From positions 37,492,826 through 37,556,825 of the forward strand of contig JAJEKV010000001.1 of NCBI GenBank assembly GCA_021234155.1: a DNA stretch of 64,000 bases, read 5' to 3'. The stretch comes from Isoetes taiwanensis (lineage: Eukaryota; Streptophyta; Lycopodiopsida; Isoetales; Isoetaceae). Positions 21,890 to 34,600 of this stretch are shown piece by piece. A program made the position numbers and the translations under genes. The notes below the pieces were generated by a model, which had not been told where the DNA came from, did no database searches, and was given only the letters and a program-made list of their open reading frames with translations. Within the stretch, counting starts at the first letter, position 1, and every line of letters starts with the position of its first letter.

Positions 21890-24800
21890 AATCCAATGGA
21901 AAGAAATAGATGACTAGTTGAAAGGGGAAAAACTTGATAATGTGTTAATGTCGGGTAACTTTAACAACAACCCTGCATGGGATTAAAAATTGGGCAAGAA
22001 GATTAATATGGTGGCAATGAAAGAGTAAGTGGGATAGACTCATGGAGAATTTTTGCTATATCACACCCTCATCCTCTAATCTATTCTATTCTAATACTTA
22101 CTATTGAAGTAACAATAGAAAAGGGGATCAAAGAGTTTTTTGTCTGCTGGATGGATTTTATATTTGCAATAAGACCTTGGGCTCATGGGATAATGTAGTT
22201 GTCCTTTGGTGATCTCGGCAATTCGATATCGGACCACTTCCCTCAAGTCTTTGGAGAGGATAGATGGAGGTAGTAAAGGGAGGGATAATATCCCCTCCAA
22301 ATTTAACACAGACCTGCTAAAAAATCGCAAATTCTATGGGGACTTCAAGGAATATTATCAAGATCTGCATCTGGCCATGAAAACAGAATCCATGAAAGGC
22401 TTCCTTGACAAGATGAAGAAATGTAAGGCATAGATCAAACAATGGGGGAAGGAATGGTACAGGGGAAAAAAAAAGGAAAAGCAGAATATCTACAATGAGA
22501 TCAAAACTATCCGAAAAGATTTGCTCTTGGATAAGGACAATAGCTTGTTACAAAGTAAAGAAAGTAGATTGGCAATTCAGGTCAAAAGGTATTGAAGAAG
22601 AGGAAGCCAAATCTCTGGCTGTAAGAAGTAGATGCACATACATTAATAACATGGATCAAGGAAGCTCTGCTTTCTTTTTCAGGGTAGCTAAGAGCAGAAT
22701 TCTGAACAATGGTATAATGAGGGTCAGAGATAACACAGGCAAATGGATTGATAATCAAAAAGAAATTGGAAGTTTCTTTCGTGAAGAGTACTCAAAAATG
22801 TTTGCTGAACACCCAGTTGATCAAGACAAACTACAAACCTTTTTTGAGAAGATTCCAAGGGCAGAGAAAAACATTGAGAATGAGGAAATTTTGAAAGTAC
22901 CAATGGAAAAATAAATTTTGGAAACTTTCAAAACAATGGCCAAGGGTAAGAGCCCTGGCCCAGATGGTTTGCAACCAAAATTCTATGTGGAATTATGGAA
23001 AACTATGAAGGAGGATCTAACCACCTTTTTTCAAGGTGCATGGAAGGCAAACACATTGATCCCGGCAATCAATGCTGGCCATCTAGTATTTATTCTAAAG
23101 GATGATAATGCTAAGCAGCTGGGGAGATTGGCGCTCCATCACCCTTACTAATACTAGCTACAAAGTGCTAGCCAAATCCTTGCCAATAGGATTCAATGTG
23201 TCCTTATGAAGATTATCAGCCCATGTCAATCAGCATTCCTTCCCCATAGAAATATTTTGGACAATTATATAGGGCTCTTTGAGGGATTGCATTGGAACAA
23301 GCCCAGCCGGTCGATCGCTTTTGCTCATAAAGCTAGATTTTCAGCGTGCATATGACACAATCAATTGGGATTCCTTAAAAATGCCATGAATCACCTAGGT
23401 TTCTCTGCTTTGGTTTGTAATAAGGAGATGAGCATGAACGTCACTGCCTCCTCTGCTCTTTTTATAAGTACAAGGGAAAAAAAGAAGGGAAAAGCAGAAT
23501 ATCTACAATGAGATCAAAACTATCCGGAAAGATTTGCTCTTGGATAGGACAATAGCTTGTTACAAAGTAAAGAAAGTAGATTGGCAATTCAGGTCAAAGG
23601 TATTGAAGAAGAGGAAGCCAAATCTCTGGCTGTAAGAAGTAGATGCACATACATTAATAACATGGATAAAGGAAGCCAAAAAGAAATTGGAAGTTTCTTT
23701 CGTGAAGAGTACTCAAAAATGTTTGCTGAACACCCAGTTGATCAAGACAAACTAAAAACCTTTTTTGAGAAGATCCTAAGAGCATAGAAAAACATTGAGG
23801 ATGAGGAAATTCTGAAAGTACCAATGGAAAAAGAAATTTTGGAAACTTTCAAAACAATGGCCAAGGGTAAGAGCCCTGGCCCAGATGGTTTGCAACCAGA
23901 ATTCTATGTGGAATTCTTGGAAACTATGAAGGAGGATCTAACCACCTTTTTTCAAGGTGCATGGAAGGCAAACACATTGATCCCAAACAATCAATCTTTG
24001 GCCATATAGCATTAATTCTAAAGGTTGATAATGCTGAGCAACTGGGGAGACTGGCGCCCCATCACCCTTACTAATACTAGCTACAAAGTGCTAGCCAAAT
24101 CCTTACCAAAAGGATTCAATGTGTCCTTATGAAGATTATCAGCCCATGTCAATCAGCATTCCTTCCCCATAGAAATATTTTGGACAATTATATAGGAGCT
24201 GCTGAGGGATTGCATTGGAAAAAACTGAGAGATCAGAGACGCCTGCTCCTAAAGCTAGATTTTCAGCGTGCATATGACACAATCAATTGGGATTTCCTTA
24301 AAAATGCCATGAATCATCTGGGTTTTCTCGATTTGGTTTGTAATAAGGTGATGAGCATGAACATCACTGCCTCCTTTGCCCTTCTTATAAATGGTACTCC
24401 CACAAGCCTGTTTGAATGTAGAAGAGGTGTAAGACAGGGCTGCCCCCTGGCACCCTATCTATTTCTTATTGTAGCAGACATGGTAACTAGAATGGCCCCA
24501 ACTTTGCATGAAAGGAAGAAGATCAGTTGTTTAAAACTGCCAAAGGAGAATGGATCTTTTGTTCTTATGCAATATGCTGACGATACTTTTGCTTTTCTTA
24601 AAGCTGGTGATGATAGCTTGAAAATCTTTCTGGAAGTCCTCTAGTTTGTTGGGGAAGCTTCAGGGGTGCAACTCAACAAGGCAAAAAGTGCTATCATGTG
24701 AGATACAAACAAACTGAACCTGGAAGGCATCAAAGTCATTGGCCAAAAGGAAGCCACAAAGATTTTGGGAATCCCAATTGCCCTAAATATGTCTATCAAA

Positions 24801-25836
24801 GTATTATGGGACCAGATAGTTACTAGGACTAAAAGGAAAGTGATATTATACCCCTCTTCCCTTTCCCCGATTTGGAAGAGTGGAAATTGCAAATCTGATC
24901 ATTGCAAGTACACACATTTTCTTCTCCTCGGCTTTGGTAGCGAGATAAAACATCTTACAGGGAATATCAAAGCGGGTCATCGGGGGAAATTCATATGGCA
25001 AGGTGCTCATAAAGTGGCATGGAATGATCTTATCAAGCCAAAAAAAAGCGGGCGGGAGGGGGGGGATCTTGGTTGCAAAGACTTCGTTTACCCAAGCTCG
25101 GGGCTCTGGCTGCAAAAATGATTTGGAGAGCCATTTACTTAAACAATCCTTCCCTGCTCACGAAAATTATCAAGTATTGGGTAGAAGAGTCACATCAATT
25201 GGCGACCATTGCCTTAGGCATCAAGCTGCTTTGATTCAGCCTTTTTCCAATTCTCTCCCTTTTTTGGTACCCCAAATATAATCAAAAGAATGATGGAAGC
25301 ATGGAATGAGGCTGCGCTCTGCTATAGACCCCCAGAAATAGATGCCAGGTTTATTTTGGCATCCCAAGTTTGCCCCAGAAAACGTTGGTTGTTTGGCTTT
25401 TAAACATCACAGAAATATATGCAATAATACAGGGCTGGCATTAGGAAAATAGAGGATTTGAGGATTGAAAACAGATGGCTAAACTTGAAAGAATTTCAGC
25501 CAAGGTCAAAGGATCACTTTTAGATAAATAGATCTTTGCAAATATCATGAACATAGTGGGTCATCACCAAGAATTGGCACAAGCATCTAATACTTGGACT
25601 CTAAATCAAAAGGGAAAATATAGAGTCAGAGATATTTACAAAGGGCTACTGAAGACTAAACCATCTCGAGCAAATTCTTTATGGCTATGTGAGGAAGGAA
25701 ACTTAGCTGCTACTTGTTGTAAGGGATGGATGGCAAATAAAATAAAGGTTTTTAGATGGCTGGTGCTGCATCAAAGTCTTCACACAAATTCCATTAGATG
25801 CAAATATGATAGTACAGTTAGCAATAAATGCCCCTA
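21890..25836 (+). mobile_element. L1-type LINE, copy B, left part (endonuclease end, RT)
   Basis: Starts near the C-terminal end of the endonuclease (NVLMSGNFNNNPAWD, matching the GDFN motif), then the ISDHFP motif, a Lys-rich linker, and two tandem RT units (22,461-23,473 and 23,474 onward, offset about 1,013 bp). The second unit holds KGKSPGPDGLQPEFY, the GCPLAPYLFLIVADM segment and YADD (near 24,575), and continues to the C-terminal Cys region (NKCP) where the Ty3/gypsy element interrupts it. Both boundaries of the tandem duplication lie at AATGGTAC, so it probably arose by microhomology. Copies A and C share it. Several nonsense and frameshift changes make it inactive. The upstream endonuclease and ORF1 are not recognisable. 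Confidence 0.85.
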
Positions 25837-27386
25837 TGTGGCGTTCGGCCACGATTAGATACGGTCCCCGAGCATTATCTCGTATTGCATGCATCGTCAG
25901 CGTATTACCGCCATCCCGATTGACGTGTACGCCGACGTGTAGCTAGGTAAGTCGCACCCTAGGGGGCAACTTGCAAGTGTGTGCACATTTATTTATGTGT
26001 ACACTTTAGCCCACTTAATTAATATAGGCAAGTGGGCCACACCCATTTATCCCACATGCTCGAGGGTTAATAGAAACCCTAGCCCTAACTTATAGTCTAT
26101 ATAAGGCATCTGAAACCCTAACTTTCCATTTTCGTCCACAGCCTTCTAGAACTCCGTTTTGCTTGCTCCAAGAGCCAATCTCGACTCTAGAAGTCAAATG
26201 CGAGCGACCTAGCTCATCGGCTTCCCTTTCTAGCTTCATCTTCAAGCAGATCTGCAGCATGGACGCATTCAGAGCAGGAGGAGCAAGCCAGGGATTAGGT
26301 ATTTTGCCAATTCAATAGTCTAATCCGCCTCCCAGGAATAGAGTACGTAGAGTTAGCCTATTGAATTGCCCATAGCAGCCATCTAGACCTCTAGATCTCA
26401 AGCTATAACTAAAGAACCTAACTCTGTGATTTAGAGTAAATCTTATTCTTTAGTTCTTCTATGATATGTATGCGATGATGATCTCTGTGGAATCATTGTA
26501 TTGGGAAGGGGGGTAGAGGCCTTAAAAGCCTAGTAGTTGATGCTCCTAGCTAGCCCTCTTTAATGCACTATTAAATTAGGCACTGTGTACAAGAGCCACA
26601 CGGTTTGTGGGTGGAGGGGCGGGCCCGGCTTACAAGGAGGTTCATGTCGACTCATGATCCGTCCCTACGGTAGTAAAGCCTATCGGGGACTCTGATTGCA
26701 CTAGACCTAATGCTCTGCCACTGCGTGCGGGCTTTGCATGGGTTCGACACTCTTGGGGTGGTGGACACCTTCCATGGAGTTCAGTCGAGTACGGGCAGTG
26801 GCCCTCTAGTCACCTTGAGTCAGCATGCCAACCTCTGGTGGGAGCTTTCTCTACCTGCCCCATCGGAACTGGGGAGATGCAACCCAGGAGTAGCCCCTTT
26901 GGCTACGCATCCGGCGGGCTACAGTCAAGTCCCGAGACCTTTCAACCTACTCTGCAAAGTGTGCACAGGAGGGGCGGATGGAGTGGACTACCCTATGTTC
27001 TTATGCCAGCTAAATCCATTTACCATAAATTCTGTCTGCAATGACTTCTAGAGGCCCAAGTCGTCAGTCATCCCCCATGAGTCTGAGCCTTGGGTAGGAT
27101 CTCCATATGTGATGTAATGATCTTTGTCTATGCAGATATGTTGTGAGCCATCCTTCGTGATGGTCATGTGATGATGATATATTTGTACTTACATGTATGT
27201 TTACGCTTCCACAGCTAGGTAGGCCCTGAGGGAGACAGGGTAAAATGACCCCTTCATTCTTCCCACTGGAACTCGTCGAGGTTGCAGTGATACGTGGAGG
27301 GCCTTGTATCAGCACGGAGCTGGTATGGGGGATGAACTCCTGTTTGTATACGGTGAGTGCACCGTATATGAGTAGGGGACGTCACA
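25837..27386 (+). repeat. 5' LTR of Ty3/gypsy copy B
   Basis: 1,550-bp LTR starting TGTGGCGT and ending ACGTCACA. It is flanked on the left by CCCTA (25,832-25,836), which reappears after the 3' LTR (35,978-35,982) as a 5-bp target-site duplication. A TATA box (CTATATAAGG) lies at 26,097-26,106. The last ~460 bp match the surviving part of the 3' LTR closely. The insertion splits the zinc-finger segment of the host LINE. Confidence 0.9.
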
Positions 27387-27387
27387 G

Positions 27388-27399
27388 TGGTATCAGAGC
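27388..27399 (+). other. Primer-binding site, initiator tRNA-Met type (copy B)
   Basis: TGGTATCAGAGC one base after the LTR end is complementary to the 3' end of plant initiator tRNA-Met, the standard minus-strand primer of plant Ty1 and Ty3 elements. Confidence 0.9.
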
Positions 27400-27568
27400 A
27401 ATGTTCTTGGAGACCAAGAGCAAAGCACTGGCCATGCTCCCAGTAGTACTAACCTAGTAGAATTCTCAAACCTCGAAAAAGTGGGAAAAAAATTTCTCAT
27501 TTTTTGTAGTTTATGCTAAGCTAGTAACAGTTAGAAATTGAACTAAAATCTCACTAAGTGTGGAAATT

Positions 27569-27632
27569 ACTCATGGTATCGCCCAGAGCATCGACCTAAA
27601 ATTTAGGTCAAGCCCCGACGCACACCATGAGT
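27569..27632 (+). promoter_or_regulatory. Palindrome 1 upstream of H3-like gene (copy B)
   Basis: Counterpart of 5,435-5,499, with ACTCATGG and CCATGAGT outer arms and GACCTAAAATTTAGGTC centre. Confidence 0.7.
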
Positions 27633-27781
27633 GGCAACCATAATCACCTTGAAACTTGATGAATTTTAACAAGATAATATGCTAGATCGAAGTTTTAAGG
27701 TAAGAATTAGTTAGATTTTGTATATCACACCCCTAGGAATATGTCTAGAAGTTATATAATTTTAGTCAAAAATGCAAAATT

Positions 27782-27845
27782 ACTCACAGTATGCGCCAGA
27801 GCCTTGATCTAAATATTAGGTCAGCCCTCTAGCGACACCATGAGT
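27782..27845 (+). promoter_or_regulatory. Palindrome 2 upstream of H3-like gene (copy B)
   Basis: Counterpart of 5,648-5,711, identical in the visible core, 213 bp after palindrome 1. Confidence 0.7.
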
Positions 27846-27948
27846 AATTCTACTTAGAAAACTCTAAAGAAAGTACATGTTTTAAGTTAATAGGTGCCTT
27901 GACACATGAAAATGAGCAACTTAGAATTTGACCTAAAATTTGTCAAAC

Positions 27949-27956
27949 TATAAATA
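27949..27956 (+). promoter_or_regulatory. TATA box of H3-like gene (copy B)
   Basis: TATAAATA, 113 bp before the ATG, as in copy A. Confidence 0.6.
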
Positions 27957-28061
27957 GACTAAAACCCCTCTCAGGTTTGTAGACTTCTGTGCCTAGAAGT
28001 TAGCTCCCCATTTCGAGTATGCATTTTTGGGCCAGAGTCTCGATTGACGCGGAAGTAAAGC

Positions 28062-29296
28062 ATGGCGCAGCACCAAACAAACCGCTTCTGAAGTATCGAC
28101 AGCGCGAACAGCCCAAATACCAAGATAAGAGGCGATACAAAGCAGCCTACTTCGAGAGCGACTTCTCGCCGAGGAGACTAACTCCCATCACCGAGGAGAG
28201 TATTTTAGAGGAGCTACAGGAGGAGGGATCCGAGCAAGGATCACTAGAAGACTCGGCTGACCTCATCAACCAGACTTAGATGAAGCAGAGGTGGAAGCAG
28301 AGGGCTCAACAGATGAGGAAACTCAAGAAGTATTCGAGGAAATCAAGAGGAGATACAACAACAAGAGAGAGCTGAATCGAGCAGGCTGCTAAGGAGCGTG
28401 GAGGAGCAGAAGGAGCCAACTCCCCGGGCCACCCCCGGAGGAAGAACTCGAGGCCCGGATCCAAATCCGTAAGGCAAAGCTACAAACAAGAAAAGAAAAG
28501 GAGAAAGGTCGAGAAGAAGAGAAAGCGTGAAGAAGGGAGGCGGAGGAGAAGAAGAAACTCAAGGGCAAAGGCAAGGAGGAGCCCAAGAGGAAGATCAAGA
28601 AGACACTCCACGGCCAAGCTCGTCATCAACTAACGGCCGCTTGACCCCACCGCCCTCCTCGATGACTAAACCGATGAAGATTACGACCCTAATCAAGAGG
28701 TAGGGAGCTCCTCCAAACCCGCAGATGAGGATCGGACAGACCGGGATCGGCAGGTACAAGCACCCCCATCCTACCCAACGTGGGAGAAGGACAAAGATCC
28801 GAAGAGGCCACCCCGACCTGCCTGGGAGTCTTATGTGGTAGACCATCGCAGGGTCTACCAGAAGAAGCTAAAGGAGTACCAGGAATTCAGGAAGAAGTGG
28901 GAGGCCTACAACTACTACTATCAGGCGAACAAGGTCACGTACATCGAAGGAGGACGGCCATCGAAGAAGAAGACTCTCAAGCCACCTCCTGAGAAATCCA
29001 TTCCCCCGAAGAAGCCAATAGCCAGGAAAGCCGGATCGAAACTATCACAAGCCGTTCGAGAGATTTGACACTTTTAGAGAGGCTACGGCCTTCTCATCCC
29101 CCGAGCACCATTCGCCAGGCTCGTGAAGGAGGTCGTGCAAGAATTCGACACGAGCATGAGGGTCACAGGCGAGATGCTGCTAGCCTTGCAAGAAGCAACT
29201 GAGCAGAAGCTGGTGCAGCATTTTCAAGACTCAAGAGCTGCCAAGAGAGTGACCCTAATGACCAAGGATATGCAGTTAGCTAGCTATATTAAATGA
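28062..29296 (+). pseudogene. Histone H3-like gene carried by Ty3/gypsy element (copy B)
   Basis: Same gene as at 5,925-7,166. The start codon is kept, but right after it the sequence reads GCGCAGCACC where copy A has GCGCGCACC, which shifts the frame out of MARTKQTARK; more indels of this type follow in the first 400 bp. From about 28,700 the frame is clean through the region with YEAYNYYY-type aromatic residues (WEAYNYYYQANKVTYIEGG). It ends at the same TGA (29,066-29,068) in front of the histone fold as copy A. The fold (29,100-29,293) has lost four residues in frame (C-A-M-H of CAMHAKR) next to the H3 HAKRVT motif. The two copies thus carry different secondary damage on a shared defective ancestor, unless some indels are sequence errors. 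Confidence 0.8.
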
Positions 29297-29317
29297 GAAA
29301 GATAAAACCTTGTAAAT

Positions 29318-29336
29318 AATAAATTTTGTTAATAAA
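29318..29336 (+). terminator. Poly(A) signals after H3-like gene (copy B)
   Basis: AATAAA at 29,318-29,323 and 29,331-29,336, unchanged from copy A. Confidence 0.5.
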
Positions 29337-29450
29337 AAGTTGTTTTGAGTAAATTCTAAGTGCATAAATATTGTTAATTAGGTTGAGTTAGCAATAATTG
29401 CCTTTTGTTTTAGTTAAATTGGACATTTTATGGCCAAAAAGTGAGAAGTT

Positions 29451-29515
29451 ACTCACGGTATGCGCCAGAGCATCGACCTAAATATTAGGTCAGGCCCCAG
29501 GCGCACACCGTGAGT
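29451..29515 (+). promoter_or_regulatory. Palindrome 3, upstream of ORF2 (copy B)
   Basis: The best-preserved dyad: ACTCACGGTATGCGCC pairs with GGCGCACACCGTGAGT (one mismatch), enclosing GACCTAAATATTAGGTC. Confidence 0.75.
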
Positions 29516-29653
29516 ATTTCACATCAAAAGTGGTCTTAACCATCTCCAAACCAGCCAAGTAAGGGTTCAATCTTGCATATCTCGATGAGACCATCATGTT
29601 TTGACCCTTAGTTTATCATGTTTAGATACGTTTTGACCAAATAGGGCCAATTT

Positions 29654-29718
29654 ACTCACGGTATGCGCCAGGACCTTGACCTAAATTTTAGGTCAGCCTT
29701 CTAGTGCACACCGTGAGT
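29654..29718 (+). promoter_or_regulatory. Palindrome 4, upstream of ORF2 (copy B)
   Basis: Arms ACTCACGG and CCGTGAGT, where copy A has ACTCATGG and CCATGAGT. Both sides changed together. The inner core is TGACCTAAATTTTAGGTCA. Confidence 0.75.
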
Positions 29719-29913
29719 ACTTTCAGCATTATCTCTTTCATGCCACCTCCAATTGACCTCAAATTTGTTATAGTAGGTTCATTAGGTACTCCTATTCTTG
29801 CTCAAACCTTCAAATTAACCTTCAAATCCTCATTTTGACCTTAAAATAGGTGAGAATTGCTAAACCAAAATTTTTTCCAAGTTATTCAAAAATTAGGGTT
29901 TTTCCCTTTTCCC

Positions 29914-29921
29914 TATAAATA
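29914..29921 (+). promoter_or_regulatory. TATA box of ORF2 (copy B)
   Basis: TATAAATA in CCCTATAAATAGGCC, 120 bp before the ORF2 ATG. Confidence 0.6.
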
Positions 29922-30033
29922 GGCCATCGTATCTCACTTAGCATCTTACAGGTTTGCTTCCAGCTTTTAGGTGATTTCCCAACTCCCTTAGGCGCTTCAA
30001 GAGCTGTTTGTTAGTCCAGTTTAGTCAAGACCA

Positions 30034-31488
30034 ATGGCAACTGCAGATTTCAGGCGATGGTACAGCGCCAGTGCCCATGTAGCTGAGGCAGATATAAATG
30101 CCATTTTCCAAGTTTTACAAACGGAGATAGACATCCAAGCCACTTTGCAGGCAACCCCATCCTATATGGAAGTCATGACTGAGTTCCAAGCTAGGGTAGG
30201 GCCTTCCTTAGTAAACCTTCCCCCCTGCACAGGATATTTTGTTCCCAAGCAGTCCCTCCAAGCAACCTTGAGTGATGTCCCCAACATTGCCAAGTACCTG
30301 AATAACAAGGTTGCTAGATTGCCAGACTACATGGTCATGACAGCAAATAGGACGAAGTATTTCTCCTATACCGCTGCCTTGCAGAAGGTCAGCTCCTCTT
30401 GCAGTATCAAGCAGAGCAAGGAGGAAGAGCCGAAGACGAAGAGCTCGACTCAGACGATGAAGACTACGTCGAGTTCGACCCAGAACAGGAGCGGCGACAA
30501 GCAGACCAGGAGATCCAGTCATTTGACCAGGACCTGCAGACCCACAGGATCGCTCCCCCATTCGGGCTAGGTATCACAAGCCTAGCTCCCATCATCATCA
30601 ACGGCCAGGAGTATCTGCTCCTAAGCGATATCCAGAACCTCCCCGAATGCAGAGCAAGGGAGTACAGGCGCGACGAGTTGCTGCACCTCCTGTGGCAACA
30701 ACCAGATCTGGATGACTTCATCGATCGGGAGGCTTCCGACTTCCCAATCCACGCAAGGGAAGCCGACACCTACACCGGGGAGTCGACCTCAGATATTCAG
30801 GCTTACAGCAGCATCCGACAAATGATGACAGCTCGGGACCTGCCTTCAGAAGAAGAATTCTATGCCATCCAAGAACGGATGGGGATCCGTGGCAAGACCA
30901 CAAATATTTTGATGCCAAAGTTCTTCGACACCAGCTCCCACAGGTGTCCAGAGAAGAGGCGAGATCGACCTGACCAGAATTGCCTCAACAATAAGGGACC
31001 ACAGAGACCTGACGGAGATTCCCGTTGACGAATATGCGGAAAGACATAGAGCCGGTGCCCGAGCCGACGAAGAATCAACAGCGACAAACCGGGACAGGTC
31101 GCTAAGGTACTACCTTCCTCTACTGTTGGACGGTAGAATAGCGGTCATCCACCGCAAATTCAGCCCAAGGGGCGAAGAAGGGGTATTCATGCTCATCGCA
31201 CTCTCAGGATTTGGTAACCACGCGCGGCTGATCCCATCAGTCGATCATGTCATCCTAGTCAAGAGAACGGTGGCACTGGACATCTTCGACTTCGCGGTAC
31301 CCTACGGCAAGGAAGATTAGCAGTGACGGCGGCCTACACTTCGGACCGCAGAGTGGAAGACTTGGTGACAGCCTTACAGGGCGAATATCCTCAGGAACTT
31401 GGGACGCTCGGTAGGAACGGCCCAAGTTAAGAAGTTCCTTCAGGATAACCCATCCTACCGGAGATTCCAAGAACAGTTACACTCTTGA
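30034..31488 (+). pseudogene. ORF2, unrecognised ~480-aa protein of the Ty3/gypsy element (copy B)
   Basis: Starts MATADFRRWYSASAHVAEAD, with the first frame clean to about 30,380. One base shift near 30,375 moves the coding potential to the next frame (LLLQYQAEQGGRAEDEELDS), which stays open to 31,028. Further shifts lead through GRIAVIHRKFSPRGEEGVF to QVKKFLQDNPSYRRFQ and TGA. The protein has an acidic middle (DSDDEDYVEFDPEQERRQAD) and a Leu/Asp-rich helix-like segment (LLHLLWQQPDLDDFIDREA). No known domain is recognised; it is not like gag, which follows as a separate frame. Conservation of promoter and reading frame between copies suggests it was a real gene of the element. Confidence 0.6.
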
Positions 31489-31520
31489 TCCCGGAAGCAT
31501 TGTAACTAAGTTTTTCTATA

Positions 31521-31530
31521 TATATAAATA
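31521..31530 (+). promoter_or_regulatory. TATA-like sequence between ORF2 and gag
   Basis: TATATAAATA (also at 9,381-9,390 in copy A), 33 bp after the ORF2 stop and about 120 bp before the first gag ATG. It could be a third internal promoter for gag-pol, or a poly(A) upstream element of ORF2. The sequence alone does not decide. Confidence 0.35.
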
Positions 31531-31648
31531 CACTTTGTTTGACAATTTAAATGTTTTGTTGATGTATTCTGTTCCACAACTATATCAGCAAACACATAAA
31601 TGCAATAAAACAAACAAAGCTAACCATAAGGCTACGATCTACTTGTGT

Positions 31649-34600
31649 ATGCAGCTAGAGGTCCAGGAACAGCTGAAAAAGACTGGCGAGTCCATAGAGA
31701 TGAACAGACACCGGCCACACAGCACTCAGCAAGGAACCTGTACGAAGAATTCGGTCCTATGACTCCCGAAGAGGAGATATCGCAGATGAGATCTGATCTT
31801 CAAGAGATAAAGGCCTTATTAGCAACACAAGCGGCAGTTGGGCCAGACCACAACGTCCAGTTGCCGCAAGCACCACCTCGAAAGACGGGAAAGGATAAGA
31901 AGAAGAGCAAGAGAAGGAGGTCCCCTAGCACGGAATCCTCCGACACAAGCTCGGATTCGAACTCTGATTCCGAGAAAGAGGTGGAACAGATGCAGGACCG
32001 TAGAGATGGCAGACTCAGGGACACAAAGACCTCAGACTACCAGAAGAAAGTAGATTCGGTGCTGAGTAACGTATGGAAGGCAAGAAAGCTTGAACAGTTC
32101 TCAGGTGACAGTCGGTCAGGCATGGAGGCAGAGGCTTGGCTGGACGAGACGTGGGAATATGGGAATGCATACGGAATGAAGGACAAAGACAAAGGCAGGG
32201 TGGCTACAGCCAACCTTAAAGGTGCAGCCAGGATATGGTGGAAGGGCTATGCCAAGGCCCATGGGTTGAGCAGGGATAGCTGCAGGTTCAAGAAATTTTC
32301 AAAGGCATTCAAGCGCCACTATGTGCCAAGGGAACACAAATGCCACATGATGCAGCAATTCTATCGGCTACAACAGGGCAACAAGTCCGTGCAGAAATAC
32401 ACGGAAGAATTCATGAAACTGAGGCTTTATGTGCCAAAGCTAAGTGAACGCCACGCAGTGGAAGGGTACATCGAGGGACTAAACGATGAGATAAGGAAGC
32501 TGGTAAGAGCAATCAACCCTCGAACAGTATCAGAAGCGGAATCGAAAGCAGTCAGCCTGCAAGGATCAGGTCCTCAGAACAGTGGGCAGAAACAGCAGTA
32601 TTACCAGGATAAGGACAAAGCTTCGGGAAGTTATAGCCCTAGAGCGACTAGTCCAGGACCAGCAAAGGCTCTATACAGTGGCAATTATGGGAAGCAGCAG
32701 GAAAAGGAACAGGTATCCTTCAAGGATAAGCCGCAGCAGGAAGGGTCAAACTACTCGAAGGTGGTGCGATCCTTTTTACAAGCAATGCCTAAGGAGAAGA
32801 GGCAGGAGTGCATTGAGAAACAACTCTGCTTCAGGTGCTTCCAACCATGCCACAGGACAGCAAACTGCCCCTTTGTCATGAATGCGGCATTAGCAGAGTT
32901 GGGTGGATGGGAGACTCCCTCTGACGACGACGGCGGGGAAGCACGCGACTTCATTCAGGGTGAGTGCCATATCTTTGCAGCCATAGATTCAAACCAAGCA
33001 GAAAATCAGTATCAGGTAATCTCCATAGTAGGGAAGGCCAAGGCCAAGTCTTTTATAGTCCTGATAGACACGGGGAGCACCCACAACTTTGCGTCTCCAA
33101 GAATGGTTGAGATGTTGAAGCTCAAGCCGTTGAAGTCAAAGCCGAGACCTGTGGTGTTAGCAAGTGGGGCAGTGAGACACACGGCAGGTAAGAGAATAAA
33201 CTTCGACATCGATTTGCCAGGGATCAACATCCAAATGGGAGCAGAAGTGATGAACATCGGGAAGTATGATTTGATCATCGGCATAGAGTACCTCACTCCA
33301 GCAAAGGCCATCATCGACTGTGGGAACCGTAAAGTGACCTTGATGGCGCCCAACGAAAAAATCATAGAAATTGCAGGTAAAGAAGTTGTTCCTATCCTAC
33401 AGTGTACGTCTAGTAAGCGGCTGCTCAAGTCCATAAAGAGCGAGCAGGTAGCCTATGTCTTCAAGCTTCATATCGAAGAACCCAAGTCAGAAGAAAGCAA
33501 GGAAGATAAGGTGCTCAACAAGTTACCGAAGCAGGTAGCTAAGTTGGTAAAGGAGTTCCATGATCTCTTCCCAGACGAGATCAAGCAGATTCCTCCTTAC
33601 AGGGGAGTCGAGTGTGAGATAGCACTCGAACCAGGTACGAAGCCGACGAGCAAAGCGCCGTACAGGATGACGACGCAAGAGCTAGCCGAGCTGAAGAAGC
33701 AATTGCAGGAGTTGCTTGACCTAGGGTTCATTAGACCTAGCGTCTCACCATTTGGGGCACCCATCCTTTTTGTGAAGAAGAAGGATGGCAGCTTGAGGAT
33801 GTGCATAGATTACAGGCAGCTGAACAAGCACACCATCAAGAATAAGTATGCACTCCCCAGATCGGACGACCTGATGGATCAGCTCCAAGGCGCGAAGGTT
33901 TTCTCCAAGATAGACCTGAGGTTGGGGTACCATCAGATCAGGATTAAGGAAGAAGACATCCACAAAATAGCATTCAGGACCAGGTATAGGCATTATGAGT
34001 TCACCGTAATGTCGTTTGGCTTGTCAAACGCCCTAGCAACGTTCATGAGGCTTATGAACGACATCTTCAGGGAGTTTTTGGATACTTTTGTCATAGTATT
34101 CTTTGATGATATTCTGGTGTACAGCAAATCCCTGGAAGAACACGTACAACACCTAAGGAAAGTGCTCGAGAAACTAAGAAGGCACCAGCTGCACGCTAAG
34201 TTGTCAAAGTGCCACTTCGCAACGGAGAGGGTAGAATACCTGGGGCACTTGATCTCAGCAGAGGGGATTTCGACGGATCCTGCCAAGATTGAAGCAGTGA
34301 TACATTGGCCGGCACCGAAGAACATCCACGAGGTCAGGAGCTTTCTTGGCCTAGCAGGATATTATAGGAAGTTCGTGAAGAACTTTGCAAAAATAGCGGC
34401 CCCGCTAACAGATTTGACGAGGGCGGAAAAAGTAAAGGATTGGGCAGATCACTAGCAGAAGAAAGCCCAAGCAGGATTCGAGATGTTGAAGGAAGCATTG
34501 ACAACCGCCCCCGTCCTGACCTTGCCAGACCCCGAGAAGGACAAACTTGTGGCGACAGATGCAAGTAAAATTGCCACAGGAGCAGTATTGATGCAGGAAG

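Noticed and set aside
31645-31758. GTG-initiated start of the long gag-pol frame
   Set aside because: A non-ATG start is not expected in a plant element. ATG at 31,649 in the next frame with a later shift, or ATG at 31,759 in frame, is more likely.
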